Shown: positions 11,935 to 23,339 of the stretch, one piece after another | How positions within the stretch are numbered: the stretch's first letter is position 1 | Layout of the letters: every line of letters starts with the position of its first letter | Source of the DNA: Rhodamnia argentea | Taxonomy: Eukaryota; Streptophyta; Magnoliopsida; Myrtales; Myrtaceae | Length of the DNA stretch: 64,000 nt | Reading direction: 5' to 3' | NCBI RefSeq assembly: GCF_020921035.1 | Contig: NC_063156.1 | Location: forward strand, 24,228,283-24,292,282 | Notes under the pieces: generated by a model | What the model was told of the DNA's origin: nothing | The model's input: only the letters and a program-made list of their open reading frames with translations | Databases searched by the model: none | Program-made: the position numbers and the translations under genes

Positions 11935-12415
11935 AAGGCGCACATGATAACCATTACGTTTGTCTGCGTTTTTTTTTTTTATTTTATTTTAATTTTCAAG
12001 AACAGATTGGGAACAGAAATTCGTTTAGTAATGTAATTTCATTTTTCTATTAATCCAGAAATAAGTCTAGAACAAGAATTGAGAAGTAGGAAATTTCTAG
12101 AAATTTTCCTCGTCTGGAACAGAAATAGAAATAAGAATTCTTTTCACCGATCGCTTCCTCTCTCTTGCATTCCTGTCGCATTCCGCCGATTATCGGCTAA
12201 CATTTGCCGGTTACCGTCTGTTGGTCGCAGCCTAGCATCTGTCGTATGAGGTCCTGCGACTAGCAAACATAGAATTTTGATGATGTTATCAAATGTGCCG
12301 TTGTCAGACACGTTTCTCTGTTCAGAAATTCATCCAATGAATAGAAAAAGAAAAATCTATTTCTGAAAGCAGAAACAGCTCCCGAGAACATAATGATTGT
12401 CATTCGCTCCTAAGC
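11935..12415. mobile_element. MITE with 'ggcgcacatgataaccatta' ends
   Basis: The left end 'ggcgcacatgataaccatta' is mirrored by the right end, whose reverse complement reads 'ggagcgaatgacaatcatta'. Internal 'agaaataagaattc / agaaattcat' segments are also inverted. The ends resemble those of the Tourist-like MITE at 59207-59712. It is non-coding and the exact ends are unsure. Confidence 0.4.
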
Positions 12416-12704
12416 TTTTGATTTAGCGTAGTACCCTCGACGTGGACGGTCGATTGTGCGAATCCGAATCAGTGAAAAATCAAAAGGTTCGGGTACCCGT
12501 GTTGTAAAAAACTCTTCTCCTCTTCTTTTTTTTTTTTTTTTTTTTTTGAGTTTTGGTGGAATGAGAGTGACGTGGAATTAACAGGATCCCTGAGGAGCTT
12601 TTTATATATATTTCATAACTTCACTTTCTCTCGCAGAGGGGCAAGAATAACAAGAAGAGAAGAGGAAGCTGCTTTTGTGGGGAGGGAGAGAGCAGGGGAG
12701 GGAG

Positions 12705-13960
12705 ATGAAGGAACAAATCATGGGGAGTCCATTGATGATGAGGTCATACGAGAGCACTCCAGAGAGACCCTTCTCTGTGTCCGAACCGGTCAGTCTGCTC
12801 CAAAGCCCCTCTTCCTCGGATGGCTTCAACTCCTTCAAGATCGGTATGCAACTTTCATGCATCCTCTCTCTCTCTTTTACAGACACTAGTAGGCAAAGAT
12901 GGTGGCTTTAGCTGTGTTAGAATCAGCGGAATTGCTTCTTCTGTCCCTTGGAAAGTATGTTATTGCACAGTGAATAGTCTGCTAATCAATGTCAACTGCC
13001 CTTTTTCTCCCATGAGGTGTGCTAATCTTTTGCTTTATATGCAACCAGTTTTGGTAATTGCCTAAGATCTCGCGGTGAATCGGGGCTTCATATGACCTCC
13101 TACCAAGTTATGATGCCGGAAAGGAGTAATCTTATGTTTGAATTCTATGTTTTTTACATGACTAGCGAAATTCGGCCTGTGCAGATGAGGAGGAGACCTA
13201 CCTGGGGGCACCAGAGAAAGATGGGCAGGAAGAGCAGCAGTTTCGCCTTCCGGGTCCCGGGACCACGGTATCATACCATATACATATTGAGATTCGCAGT
13301 TCAGTGCGACTCATGCACTTTCCTTAAAAGATGAAACATCTTCCTTCATAGCGGACACTAAATTGTTGCAGTGAAGCTGGGGCGAAGTTGTCGGAGACGG
13401 TGAAGGGCAAGCTGAGATTGGGGTAAAGATCGTGCAAGGAGGAGGGAGAGACAGCATATTCAAGCAGGTGTTTGGGATGGAGGAAGGGGAGGAGTTCCTC
13501 AAGGCCTCGCAGTGCTACCTGTCGACCACCGCCGGTCCAATTGCAGGCCTCCTCTTCATCTCCCACCAAGAAGATTGCCTTCTGCAGCGAGAGATCCATC
13601 ACCTTCCCTTCCCATAATGGGAAGCTAGTGAGATCACCTTACAAGGTACAACTCCAAAAAAAACACAAATCAAGCTGATAGTTTCCCCATTTCGGGGACT
13701 GAAAAAACTCTGATGGAAAACGCAAAACGCAAAATGAATCAATGAACAACACTGTTCGATCGCTGCAATCTTTGCAGGTTTTGATACCGACTGAGAAGAT
13801 AAAGCAAGCGAACCGGAGCGAGAACGTGAACAACCCGGCGCAGAAGTACATAGAGATACTCACCGAAGATGACTACGAGTTCTGGTTCATGGGGTTCCTG
13901 AGGTACGAGAAGGCCTTCAAGAATCTTGAGAAGGCCATGACAGTGGCTAATAGAATGTAA
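12705..13960 (+). pseudogene. GEM-like GRAM-domain protein gene with several frame breaks
   Basis: GEM-like proteins carry a GRAM domain and are related to GLABRA2 expression modulator. Four exons are visible: 12705-12843 (MKEQIMGSP... to SFKI, donor G/GTATGC), about 13185-13267 (KMGRK, then SFA; normally followed by HGVREHV), 13372-13645 (core GRAM, including ASQCYLSTTAGPIAGLLFIS and FCSERSITFPS) and 13778-13960 (VLIPTEKIKQANRSENVNNP to WFMGFLRYEKAFKNL, stop). Exon 4 is intact. Exon 2 carries an extra C in its last part. Exon 3 lacks a G in each of two G-runs (after KL and after LRL) and has an extra C after FIS, so no single frame reads through. Splice sites are conserved. Either the gene is decaying or this interval has homopolymer errors. 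Confidence 0.75.
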
Positions 13961-14231
13961 AGGGAAGCAACAGAGATGATGTTGTTCAACTTAGTGAGAT
14001 TAGCGAACTCCCTGTGCTGTCCTAGTGAAATGTGTTTCAGATGCAGGGCATGGAAAGAGTGCACTGTAGCAGAACATCCAATTTTGTGTCATTAGCATCA
14101 AGTGCTTTTAGATGGGAGAATAATAATACATGTGACTGTTCTCTATTATGCAAATTGCAAAATATATTCAAATCGAACACCATGCGGTTAATGTTGTTTC
14201 TTGAATTATTCAAGAACAAACATGTTAGGAT

Positions 14232-14789
14232 GGTGTTTGCGCAATTTCGGATGGTGTTCGCGCCTTTTGTTGATGACAATCGCCTCTGGGCCTCCCCGGT
14301 ATATCAATGGTGAGCACTTTCATCAGTGCATTGCACAGTTTTTCTTTGGCACGCTTTGTCATATCATTTGGACTGAACCGAACCATATCCTCTTCAGGAA
14401 TCGGACTCTATTTTTGCCAACCCTTTTCAAGCATCTTGTTAAGGTGGTTAGGGATAAAGGCCTCACTTTCGATCATGTGGGAGACACTCCCCGAAATAGA
14501 AGGATACAAGTCAACTAGGTCATATCTCCCTCTATCTTTGGGTGATCTGCTGCTGCTGCTGCTGCCTAGCTTTTATGCCTTCGCTTCCTGTTGCCCGTTA
14601 TTTTGGCCTTTTGTAATTAGTTGTGCACCCGTTGCTGCCCTGTTTTTTTATCAGCCATAACATCTTTGCACCCGTCGTGACATCCCCAAGTGTCACCATG
14701 GACACGAGGTTTTTGTATTCGGTTTCCCTCTATGTAATTTGCGCCTTGAAAAGTTAATATACTTCTTACTTTACCAAAAAAAAAAAACG
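14232..14789 (+). mobile_element. 5'-truncated LINE (L1-type) fragment with poly-A and target duplication
   Basis: The segment ends in 'cttactttacc' followed by a 12-A tail at 14776-14787. It is flanked by the 9-bp direct repeat TGTTAGGAT (14223-14231 and 14790-14798). An internal ORF, broken by frame shifts, contains CHIIWTEPNHILFRNR, which resembles the C-terminal region of plant LINE ORF2 proteins. Tail, target duplication and 5' truncation are the marks of target-primed reverse transcription. It sits about 270 bp downstream of the GEM-like stop codon. Confidence 0.72.
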
Positions 14790-14975
14790 TGTTAGGATCT
14801 ACGATTACAAGGAGAGCAACTTATTTTAACTCGAGAGATTTATTCATCTCTGCCAAAAGCAAGTGAAAGCATAAAGTATGCAAGAAATAACTAGCGTAAA
14901 TTACTTGACCTGTTCTTTCACAAGCAGTCTAAAGGATTATAAGAATGTGTTCGATCAATTTACATGGAGAGAATT

Positions 14976-15583
14976 ATCAAAAAAGTTATCAACCTTTTGA
15001 AATTTTACCAATTCAACTCTAAACTTTTAAGTTTGTCAATTCAGTCATAAACATTTTCACCTTTTGCCAATTCGGTCATATTAGCTGGAAATCACCGACG
15101 TGGACGCCGACAGTCCAACATGACACCATTGGCGCCGACATCATTGGTAATTTTTAATAACATTTTAATTTTTTCAAAATTTTATTTATTTATTTATTTT
15201 TATTTATGTTTCCTTTTTTGCCTTTTCTTTTTCTTTCTCTCTACCAGCCTTAGTCGAGCCGGTGAAGGTTGAGGCATGGGCCTTGAGGGGTGTGGGGGGG
15301 TGGACGGGGGCCGGAGAAAAGGAAGAAAAAGAAGGGAAAAAATAAAATAAAATAAAAATATTAAGTAAATATTAAAATAATATTGAAAATTGTATACGTC
15401 ATCGCCGTCGTTGCCACGTAGGACGGTCGGTGTTCACATCAGCGATTTCCATCAATAGAACTGAATTAGTAAAAGGTAAAAAAGTTTAGGACTGAATCGG
15501 CAAAATTAAAAGGATTGAGAACGAATTGACAAAAGCACAAAAATATTTAAGACTTTTTAAATAATTTTCTCAATTTACACGTC
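14976..15583. mobile_element. MITE of the 'caattcagtcataaac' family
   Basis: The left end starts near 'gagaattatcaaaaaagtta' and carries 'ccaattcaactctaaac' and 'caattcagtcataaac'. The right end, reverse-complemented, gives 'gagaaaattatttaaaaagt' and 'caattcgttctcaat'. The arms mirror each other for about 100 nt. The centre is GC-rich near 15240-15320. It has no coding capacity. Confidence 0.55.
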
Positions 15584-15786
15584 ATTTGTAATTTCTTCTT
15601 TTGAGGGATGGAATTTTCAGCTCACGGGCTTCTTATTACACATTTATAATACCATTACAAAGATCAGATTTACGTAAGATAAATTCCAGTACGGATTTAT
15701 TTGGCATTTAAAATTCCCTTCCCTTGCGTGTTGCCTGAAATATGCCTCGCATAATCTGCATGCACTTTCGTCACAACACACGCGCT

Positions 15787-16403
15787 TCATGCCTTCTTGA
15801 ACTGGACCCTAAACGGCTCGTCGCTCAATGCCAAACGCCGCGTCACGCCTTCCAAATAAACCCCGACGTCCCTACATATCACCTTGCAAGTGTCGCACAC
15901 CGCGGGACAAAACACGAGCTTGTAATCCTTGTCCATCTTCTCGATCTTGAACCAGTTGCTTACGGTCTCACGTCCCGGGTTCCCCAGGACCCCGCCGCTC
16001 ATGACGAAGTACTGCTTCGATATCCCGTTGTAAGGGGCGAGCCTCCACGCCGTGGACTGCACACAGATCGTCGCCGCCTCGAACCAGATGTTGAGATCGG
16101 TCAAGAGGCGGATGGCGCCGGCGTCCGCAGGGGAGAATCTGACGGGGAGGCCGTTGGAGACCTCGTGCTGTTCCTGGACGACCGCGAGCGGACAGGTGCC
16201 GCTCCTCGAGGCGCCTAGCGTGAGGCCGCCGCCTCGGCCCGGACGACCGGGAGGATGTAGTAGCTGACTCCAGTCTGGAGCTTGTGGCCGTCAATGTCGA
16301 GGACCGGGGACGATGCATTGGAGGGTTTGGGGGAGAAGGAGAGGAGGAGGAAGAAGAGGAAGAGGAGAGAGAATGGGGTGAGAAGTGAAGCTTTCATGTC
16401 CAT
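15787..16403 (-). pseudogene. Miraculin-like Kunitz (STI) protease inhibitor with one frameshift
   Basis: This is a secreted beta-trefoil protein of the soybean trypsin inhibitor family, typically a defence or storage protein. The frame starts at 16403 (MDMKASLL) or 16397, with a hydrophobic signal peptide and the Kunitz signature (VLDIDGHKLQTGVSYYILPV). Near 16225-16235 one G is missing from a G-run (GAG GCG GCG where GAG GGC GGC is expected), shifting the frame into a stop. The second frame carries the rest to the stop at 15787: SGTCPLAVVQ, the paired Cys residues FCPAVC and CKVICRDVG, and the end FRVQFKKA, close to miraculin-like proteins. Corrected length would be about 204 residues, typical for the family, in a single exon as usual. 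With only one indel in a G-run, a consensus error is as likely as true loss of function. Confidence 0.8.
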
Positions 16404-16445
16404 GGTGTGATGTGATTGATTGGTGTGGAAGAAAGGTGGGTGAGT

Positions 16446-16458
16446 CGATATATATAGG
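16446..16458 (-). promoter_or_regulatory. TATA box of the Kunitz inhibitor gene
   Basis: TATATATA reads on the minus strand about 45 nt upstream of the ATG at 16403, a canonical plant distance that leaves a leader of about 20 nt. Confidence 0.55.
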
Positions 16459-16499
16459 AGTGGGATAGGATTTGGAAGAACAGATGGTGCGAGGTGGGT

Positions 16500-18350
16500 G
16501 AGACTGCAAATGCATTGATGTGGTTCGACTTAGTTAAAACGACATTGAAAGCGGGTAACTACTAGTAACCCCTTAACAAGGATAACGTTGGGGAACTCAA
16601 CGCGATAAGAGGACGATTTGCTATGGATTAAGAGCTGATCGGTTCTTGAAGGTCGGGCTAATTAATGGAGGGAAGGACAAAGTCCAAGGTAATTTGCAGA
16701 ACGTCGACGTCTCTTATCAATCTGACAAGAGATTTGTCCTTGGCCGTATAGGATGGAACCTTTCCCGATTCGGACGTGTTTCGGTCAAACAAATGACAAA
16801 TCCTCCTACCTCAACATCACGTGGGGACTTGCCATATTGAGCGGATGAGAACATGGTACACCGCTTGGATTTATTACATCGTTCGTGGGCACCAAAATTC
16901 TGCGGACTTGAAGAAAAGACAGAGGCCGGAAAGAACAACTTATCGACCTCGTCACGAGTATATGAAACAAGCATTGTAAGAGAGAAATCCGACGAAAAAA
17001 TGCAAGCTCAAGCGGGGACAAATTTGGCCTCCAATGATCCGATCTTGAGCTGTCTCTTTTAGCTGGTGTGTTGGGAAGGCAGATTGAAGTTGAAAAAAAA
17101 AAAACCGAATGGAATTGTTCTTACATCTGATCAATGGAACATGAAGGAGTCTATTGCGCGTTGCCTCGTGCGAATGTGGATCTGGATCACCGATTCACAA
17201 CTCACAATCAAACTAAAAAGTCAACATAGAAAACACCATCTTCGGGGCAGTGACTAAAATTTTGAACCCATAAAGGATTCTGGAGATACCCAGTCAATGT
17301 GAATGGTAGCCGATAGCGGTCACTTGTCTCCTAATTATTAAAGCTGATCAAACATAAAACTTGTTGTAAAAAACTACTTATAATATAATGCACGTAAGGA
17401 AATATGCATGTGAAAAAAACGTACAGTTGCAATGAAGAAGAATCAAGAACGTTTATGGACCGAGTACATGTAGTTAGGGAATTTGTTGCATCTGTTTAAA
17501 ATTAGGTGGTAATCAGGGAATCTGTTGCATCTGTCAAAAAGTACAACCTTGACTACATATTGAAGATGCAAGCAATGTCAACTGGACCATTTCATGCACT
17601 TTCTCCTCCTAGTCTAATTTGCAACAAAATGAAATACCTGCTGTAAGTTGCAGTAGCTTCCCAACGTTGTCAACTACTAATGAGCCTTGCCATAATTGAC
17701 TCCAGCCTTGTCCCTTCCTTAATGCTGCAGGTGACCGCAAAGGAAGACGAGTTTCAAGATGTGGCCACAGCATTGCAGCAAGAGAAATGGCATGAAGTAC
17801 GATGTATGTGTGAACTCGCGATTTAATACAGTAACAGCAACAAAAGGTTTAAAAGGACTCTGTCATGATGCATATGCAGAAGATAATGATGTTTTATTAA
17901 TAGTAGTGATAATATTGATAATAAATCTCAGCAATGACCTCAAGCTGTCAGGGAGAAGAACTCTTACTCTGAAATATGAATTGCTTGATCAAGCTGAAGG
18001 AAATATGAAGAGAGCTTTATGAAAAGGAAAGTCTTTGTAGGAAGTCTGAAAGTATGAGCTAAACTCAGAGATAAAAATCTATCAGCAAATATTGCCCTGG
18101 CATCATTTACAACACTAAAGAGTTCCCACAAACAATCCCATGCTCTTTCTAACCTCAGAAAAGGCTCTCTCTGTATCTACCCTCACAACTACATAAAAGT
18201 CCTATTGGGACATCCACGTAAGCAACTTGATAACTTTTTGAAATTCCACTTTCTTATGTTTCTTCTGCCAAATTTAAACCCAGTAACTGTGTATATTCGG
18301 AACAAGCAAATAACAGTTTTGTGCTGTAATTACAGGAAAGCATTAGGGTT
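16500..18350. other. Intergenic DNA, no gene recognised
   Basis: No exon with family resemblance was found. A 66-nt open segment at 17731-17796 has an acceptor-like start and donor-like end, but its peptide matches nothing I know. The right part, next to 18350, probably contains CDT1 3' untranslated sequence. Confidence 0.45.
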
Positions 18351-21300
18351 TCACCTATACACAATATCTCCGCTATGTGTTGATCTGCGGCAGAACCAAT
18401 CAGGAAACAATTTCTCAAGAAGCTCGACCTGCTCTTCAACCTCCTCTGCAGACAGGTTATTACAATCATCACAAATTGAAGTTTGATCAAAAGTAACTGA
18501 AGCTTGATATAAAGTAATTACACAGCTAAAGAGCATTTACACACTTCTCTCGAGAACTTCAAAGTTATTAATTATTATCTTGTGCACGAGCTCTTCCCTT
18601 GTGATTGAAGAGCAGCCAACCGACTGGAAAACATAATTTACTGTGGCAGCAATTCCATTCAAGTAAGAAAGGTCCTGGCACATTCTTAAACTTCTTTTGG
18701 TCGAAATTTGGTCCTTGGAAAGATGACCGCTCTCATTCTCCTGTGACTGTAAATGTCAAGGCAATACTGTTGGGAAGCGACAAGCACGAGTTGTCTCTAA
18801 GAGAAGTGAGCAAAAGTAAAAATAACATCACCGCAAAAATGCAAAATGAGCACATTGTTATCCTTAAAAGCATAATGGAGGGTCTACAAAAGCACCATAG
18901 ATCCTGTTCATGTAATAAACTCCTAATATAATTCTCAATAATGTCTACCATTTAACTTCACGTTTATATTCTTTTCATACAGATTTATCCATTTATTTAC
19001 TTACACTCACAATTTTCTGCTAAGATTCAACTAATAAAAGGAAGATAATCTTTTCAATCCTGCATTTTAGCAAACAATTCTTAAGAAGCTTCATCATCAT
19101 TGACCAGCTTTTCATCTTATTATGGACGAGCGCTTTGAGGGGCACCATGTCGGCTTGTCCTAAATTTTCAACTTCTACTTGAGGAAAAGGGGAAAAGGAA
19201 AAGCTGGTCCAACTTTATCAGTAATGTCATATGTAGTCCACGTCATAAATGAGAGTATACAGACAGGACACAAACCTGCAGCCTTGCCAGATATTAGACT
19301 TGGCCTTGATGCTATGTCTACAAAGAAATGACAGTGAAGCAAACTATGTAACTGCGTTACCCACCTGATTTGATACCGCTGCAAAACCTGAGAGATTCTT
19401 TTCTTCCACAAGTTTCAGAGAGCATGGGCTGTAATTATGGACATGCTTGCAGGTCTCTGATCTATCTATGGAACTTCTCTCACCTTTCGGGGAAGAGAAG
19501 TTCAAAGACCTTTTTGCAGGCTTCCAACATGACTGGCATTCTTTGCTAGTCATTGATTTAATATTGCTGTCACAACCAGATATTGATCTCTTTGGTGTCA
19601 TCTGTGCCGGTGTGTCAATCGTTAAATTTTCAGAAGATGAGGAAAACCTGACTGCAGGACTTTTCTTGGTGATGGGGTCAACAGATGAGCAAGGATAAGG
19701 CGATTCAACTGAGGGAACAATGAAGGTGGATCTACGACAACTGGAAGAAGCTTCTTCCTCCGTACTGATATTGTGGTTGATCTCACCTATAGGTTCAAGG
19801 CATACACCATTTAAGAGTCCCTCTTGTCTTCCTTGCAATTCCTGATTGGTAGGATTGGTGCATGAGGAAGAAGAAAAGGTAACTGGTGATGCTAAAAGTT
19901 GAGTATTCTCTGATACAACAACCTTCTGAGAAAAGTGTCTGCTGAAAGACTCAGGTAAACCAGATGCCTCTGACAATATTACACCACCAGCAACTGATGA
20001 CTGACGGTGGAACACAGAATCTCCAAGAGTATCTTGGACGTCGATGATCTGATTGCCTTGGTGTAACGGCCCAGGCAAAATGGCCTCTGGAACAACAGAA
20101 GCCTGGTGGAGGACACAACACAATAGCTGGTGAATGACCAAATGTTCAACTCTCCATTTTTTTACCAGAAGTTGAATGAGCACATAAAGAAAGTCAATTC
20201 AGAAAAATTATACAGTACACTCAACCTGACATATTGATGCAGGAGCACAATCCTATTTTAGTAGTTTTTAAGTTTTTTCTTCTTTATTTAGTCTTTTCTC
20301 ATATATTCTAGGGTTATAAGTGGTCATGTGAGTATTTAATTCCACTCGATCATTGAGATTATAAGTAGTTAATTAGATCAAGGGTTGAGATCACCTTACG
20401 TCTTTAACCCTAGTATAAATAGGTATTTATGTCTCTTTGTCATTAGTGTTGCCTTATTCAAATCAACTCTATTTTAGCCCTGTATTGATCCTTTTGCTAT
20501 TTTTTACTTCTCCGACTACATCAATTGGTATTAGAGCACTTTTTCAGGGTTTTCCCTACATCACATACAACATTGTATAATCTGGCATAAAAGCAGTCAT
20601 TTGACAAGAAAAAGGAACCTTTGCCACAAATGCTAATGAAGTTGTAGTTCTACTTCAAAGCAATAATGACTCAAATAAGGAGCTAACAGAAGCATTTTGT
20701 TTATGCTGCCATCTTATTTGATCAAGTCAACACATTTTCCTTAGTAGAGTCAGACGAATATATAATCAAGTCAACGAATTGATTTATGTTGTGGGCTAAA
20801 GCTCTCTTAGTCTCTCAAAATGTCAAAGCTATAAATGCAGCATAATTTGTGCAAGGACTTCAGTTCAGATGATATGGAACTTTACTTCTCATTCCCAACC
20901 AATTCAATAGAGCAAAACCACTATCAATTTGTTAAAAGCTTGTCTCATTCCATTTGTCAAAAGTTTGTCTCATTCAAATGCTTTTCACAATGATCTTAAA
21001 CAAGAATTACAAGAAAATGACAGTAGTACCTCCGGATGATCAGTAAAATAATCAACAAGCCTCAACATGAAAAGTTCCCGCAGTTCCACAAAGCCAGATT
21101 GTTCATGGCGCATCTCTATGGCATCAAGTTGCACTGTGATTTTCATATCTGGCCTCATGCATAAGGTTTTCTTATCGTATATAAGGAGCTTCTCTACCCG
21201 TATGGCTTCAGGAAGTATGTATTTAATCTGTGCAAGATGGCTGCATAGAAATTTTCTGAGAGAGGGAGAAGACATTGTCAGCAGGTAAAGAAAAGATGCA

Positions 21301-21904
21301 CTGAGAAGATCCCAAATAATAGTTTCTATGAAAATCACACATGTTCATCAAATTCCTCCCTCTTTTGACCGGAAAGAAAAAGAACCATGTAAGGGACTAC
21401 AGTATAAACTACACTAAAATCATCAATATCAAGTAGACAAGATAACATGCTCAGTACATTCAGAACTTCAATGACAACAGCCTTCACTGGACGAAAACCT
21501 CTTTCTAGCATGAGGATACGTGTGAAGGTGACATATTGCTAAGCAATTACCTTTTTGCAAGAACTTCCACCTGAGCACTGACATTCCAAAACGTGGGAGA
21601 CTTCTTACACAGATTAAGCAACCTCAGCGAGCAGGTCATGTTATCAAAGAGCTCCACAATTGTCTCGTACCTAAAGCTAAAAGAAACATCGCCATCATCT
21701 TCACTAAATAAAAAAATAATAAAAAAATAAAATACAACACATCCTCGACAGAACAAGCAAAAAGCATCGTCTAGGTCCTTACTTCTCTGCGACTTCAGTC
21801 TTTCTTCGCAGAGGCTCGCCGGTCTTCCTAGGCGTCTGCAACGCAAACCCAGATTCTTCCGAGCTCGTTACCATTCCGCTCGTCTCGCATTTCTTCTGAT
21901 CCAT
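18351..21904 (-). CDS. CDT1: DNA replication licensing factor CDT1
   Basis: CDT1 acts in the nucleus with ORC and CDC6 to load MCM2-7 helicases onto origins in G1. Six exons were modelled on the minus strand: 21783-21904, 21551-21670, 21030-21255, 19365-20102, 18545-18746 and 18351-18445. The total is 1503 nt, or 500 codons plus TGA, with every junction in phase. Residues about 41-156 form the CDT1 central winged-helix domain (YETIVELFDNM; HLAQIKYILPEAIRVEKLL; MRPDMKI). Residues about 420-498 form the C-terminal MCM-binding winged helix (ITREELVHKII; EEVEEQVELLEKLFPDWF). The linker in exon 4 is Ser/Thr-rich. CDK-type sites occur at TPRK in the N-terminus and TPKR in exon 4. The protein is shorter than Arabidopsis CDT1a, mainly at the N-terminus. 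The last codon overlaps a possible donor (AG/GTGAAA), so an extra 3' exon cannot be excluded. Confidence 0.92.
20235..20537 (+). mobile_element. Orphan copia-type LTR with primer-binding site, in CDT1 intron 3
   Basis: A 289-bp segment (20235-20523) begins TGATG and ends CATCA, as LTRs do. Two bases later comes TGGTATTAGAGC (20526-20537), one mismatch from the initiator-Met primer-binding site TGGTATCAGAGC. A TATA box (TATAAAT, 20414-20420) lies inside. No second LTR or coding region was found, so this is a 5' LTR with a truncated body, oriented antisense to CDT1. Confidence 0.65.
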
Positions 21905-23335
21905 CGTTAAACCGCGATTCTACAGAACCGAAGCTAATCGAAAGCGAAACGATCTCAAATTGCGGAATGTGTGGAAGATTGAAGCGAAGAGGACCTGCCT
22001 GATTGGGAGAAACCCTAGGTTCTGTCTGATCTGAGTGAAGAGGGAGACTGAAGTCGTGAAGTGGAAGAGAGGGAAAGGAAACGCAGATTCTTTGAAACCG
22101 ATTTTGTCAGACGAAACTGCCCTCGCCCACGATTGTAGATACTGTAGACTGTTGTGCTACGCCCACTCCTTTTTCTGCTTCCGCCAGGTATATTTCTCGA
22201 CCGTTGCGACGCACTTTTGCTAATGGACATAAACGGATTTGGGCCATCATGCGCGGACCAGGCCCAATAAGTTTTATCTGGTGCGATGGTGTGTACACGA
22301 CATTGCTAGCGCTACCCAATTTTAGAGGCTTTATCGGGCCGCCGAGGTCGCCAGGGCCTTGATGATGGCCGGGCTGAGATCTGCCCTCTCGAGGGTTGCG
22401 ACCAGCAGGGGCGTCACAACTGAATCAAGAACTAAACTGAATCAAACTGAACTGAAATTTCGTTCATTTTTAGTTCAGTTCAGTTCAGTTCTAGAAAGAA
22501 ACACGATTTATATTTCTGTTTCGTTTAGTAAACTGAACCGAACCATAAAAATAAAAACTCGAGCTCACAATCGCCGGCCAACGCGAGGGGTTTCGAAGCC
22601 TTCATCCGCCACTCACCTACAGCCGCTGACCATCGCGAAGGCCTCAGCAAGCGGAGAAGAAGACGAATAGTAGAATAAGAAAGACAAAGAAAGAAAAAAA
22701 ATAAAAAGGAAAAATGAATAAGAATTAAAAAAAATGCAAAACGATATTATTTCATTTAAGATCGGACAGGTTGGCCATCGACCATGTCACGTAAAATGAC
22801 AAACGCCGATTGGGCCGCTATGTCGGCTCCAATCTAAATTGGACAAACCGATCGCATTGAAAAATTGTCGGAAGGTTTGGGAGTTCATTGGTTGAATTGA
22901 AAATTTGATAACCGAATTAGCCGACGCACATAAGTTTATGACTTTACGAACAATTTTTCCTAATTTTATGAAAAAATTACATAAATATAATCCATGACCA
23001 AAATTTAGAAATTGTCTGTGTAACTATCCATTCAATAAAATGGCCGATCACATTGATCACCTGACTAAAATTTACTTTTGGTAAAAAAATGATCCTTTTT
23101 GAATCGATGTGTCTTGAATTTTTGTGTTTAGCTTTTTTGGCAATCCACGTGTTACGAAGAGGAGGGAGGAAAAAAAAAAGATCAGCTCATCAACGAGGAA
23201 GTCAACCTGACAGCACCATCCTCGTCGGACAACAACTCGATAGGCTCGCCACGTGAGCATGAACGGGGGGGGCGTTCATTGATATCTTTTCTTAATTTTT
23301 GTTGTCGAAATTAATATGATTGCCACCAAACGGAT
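21905..23335. other. CDT1 5' flank and repeat-rich DNA
   Basis: The first 200 bases hold the CDT1 leader and promoter; I did not see a canonical E2F site (TTTSSCGC). A stretch at about 22440-22500 has repeats of 'cagttcagttcagttc'. The segment at about 22740-22970 resembles the 'caattcagtcc' MITE family. ORFs here are not protein-like. Confidence 0.4.
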
Positions 23336-23339
23336 CTCC

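Noticed and set aside
15968..16318. 116-aa minus-strand ORF (MHRPRSSTL...)
   Set aside because: It is the wrong-frame reading of the Kunitz gene; Arg/Pro-rich shadow.
17731..17796. Possible 22-codon exon (VTAKEDEFQDV...) with acceptor and donor
   Set aside because: Too short, no recognisable family and no partner exons nearby.
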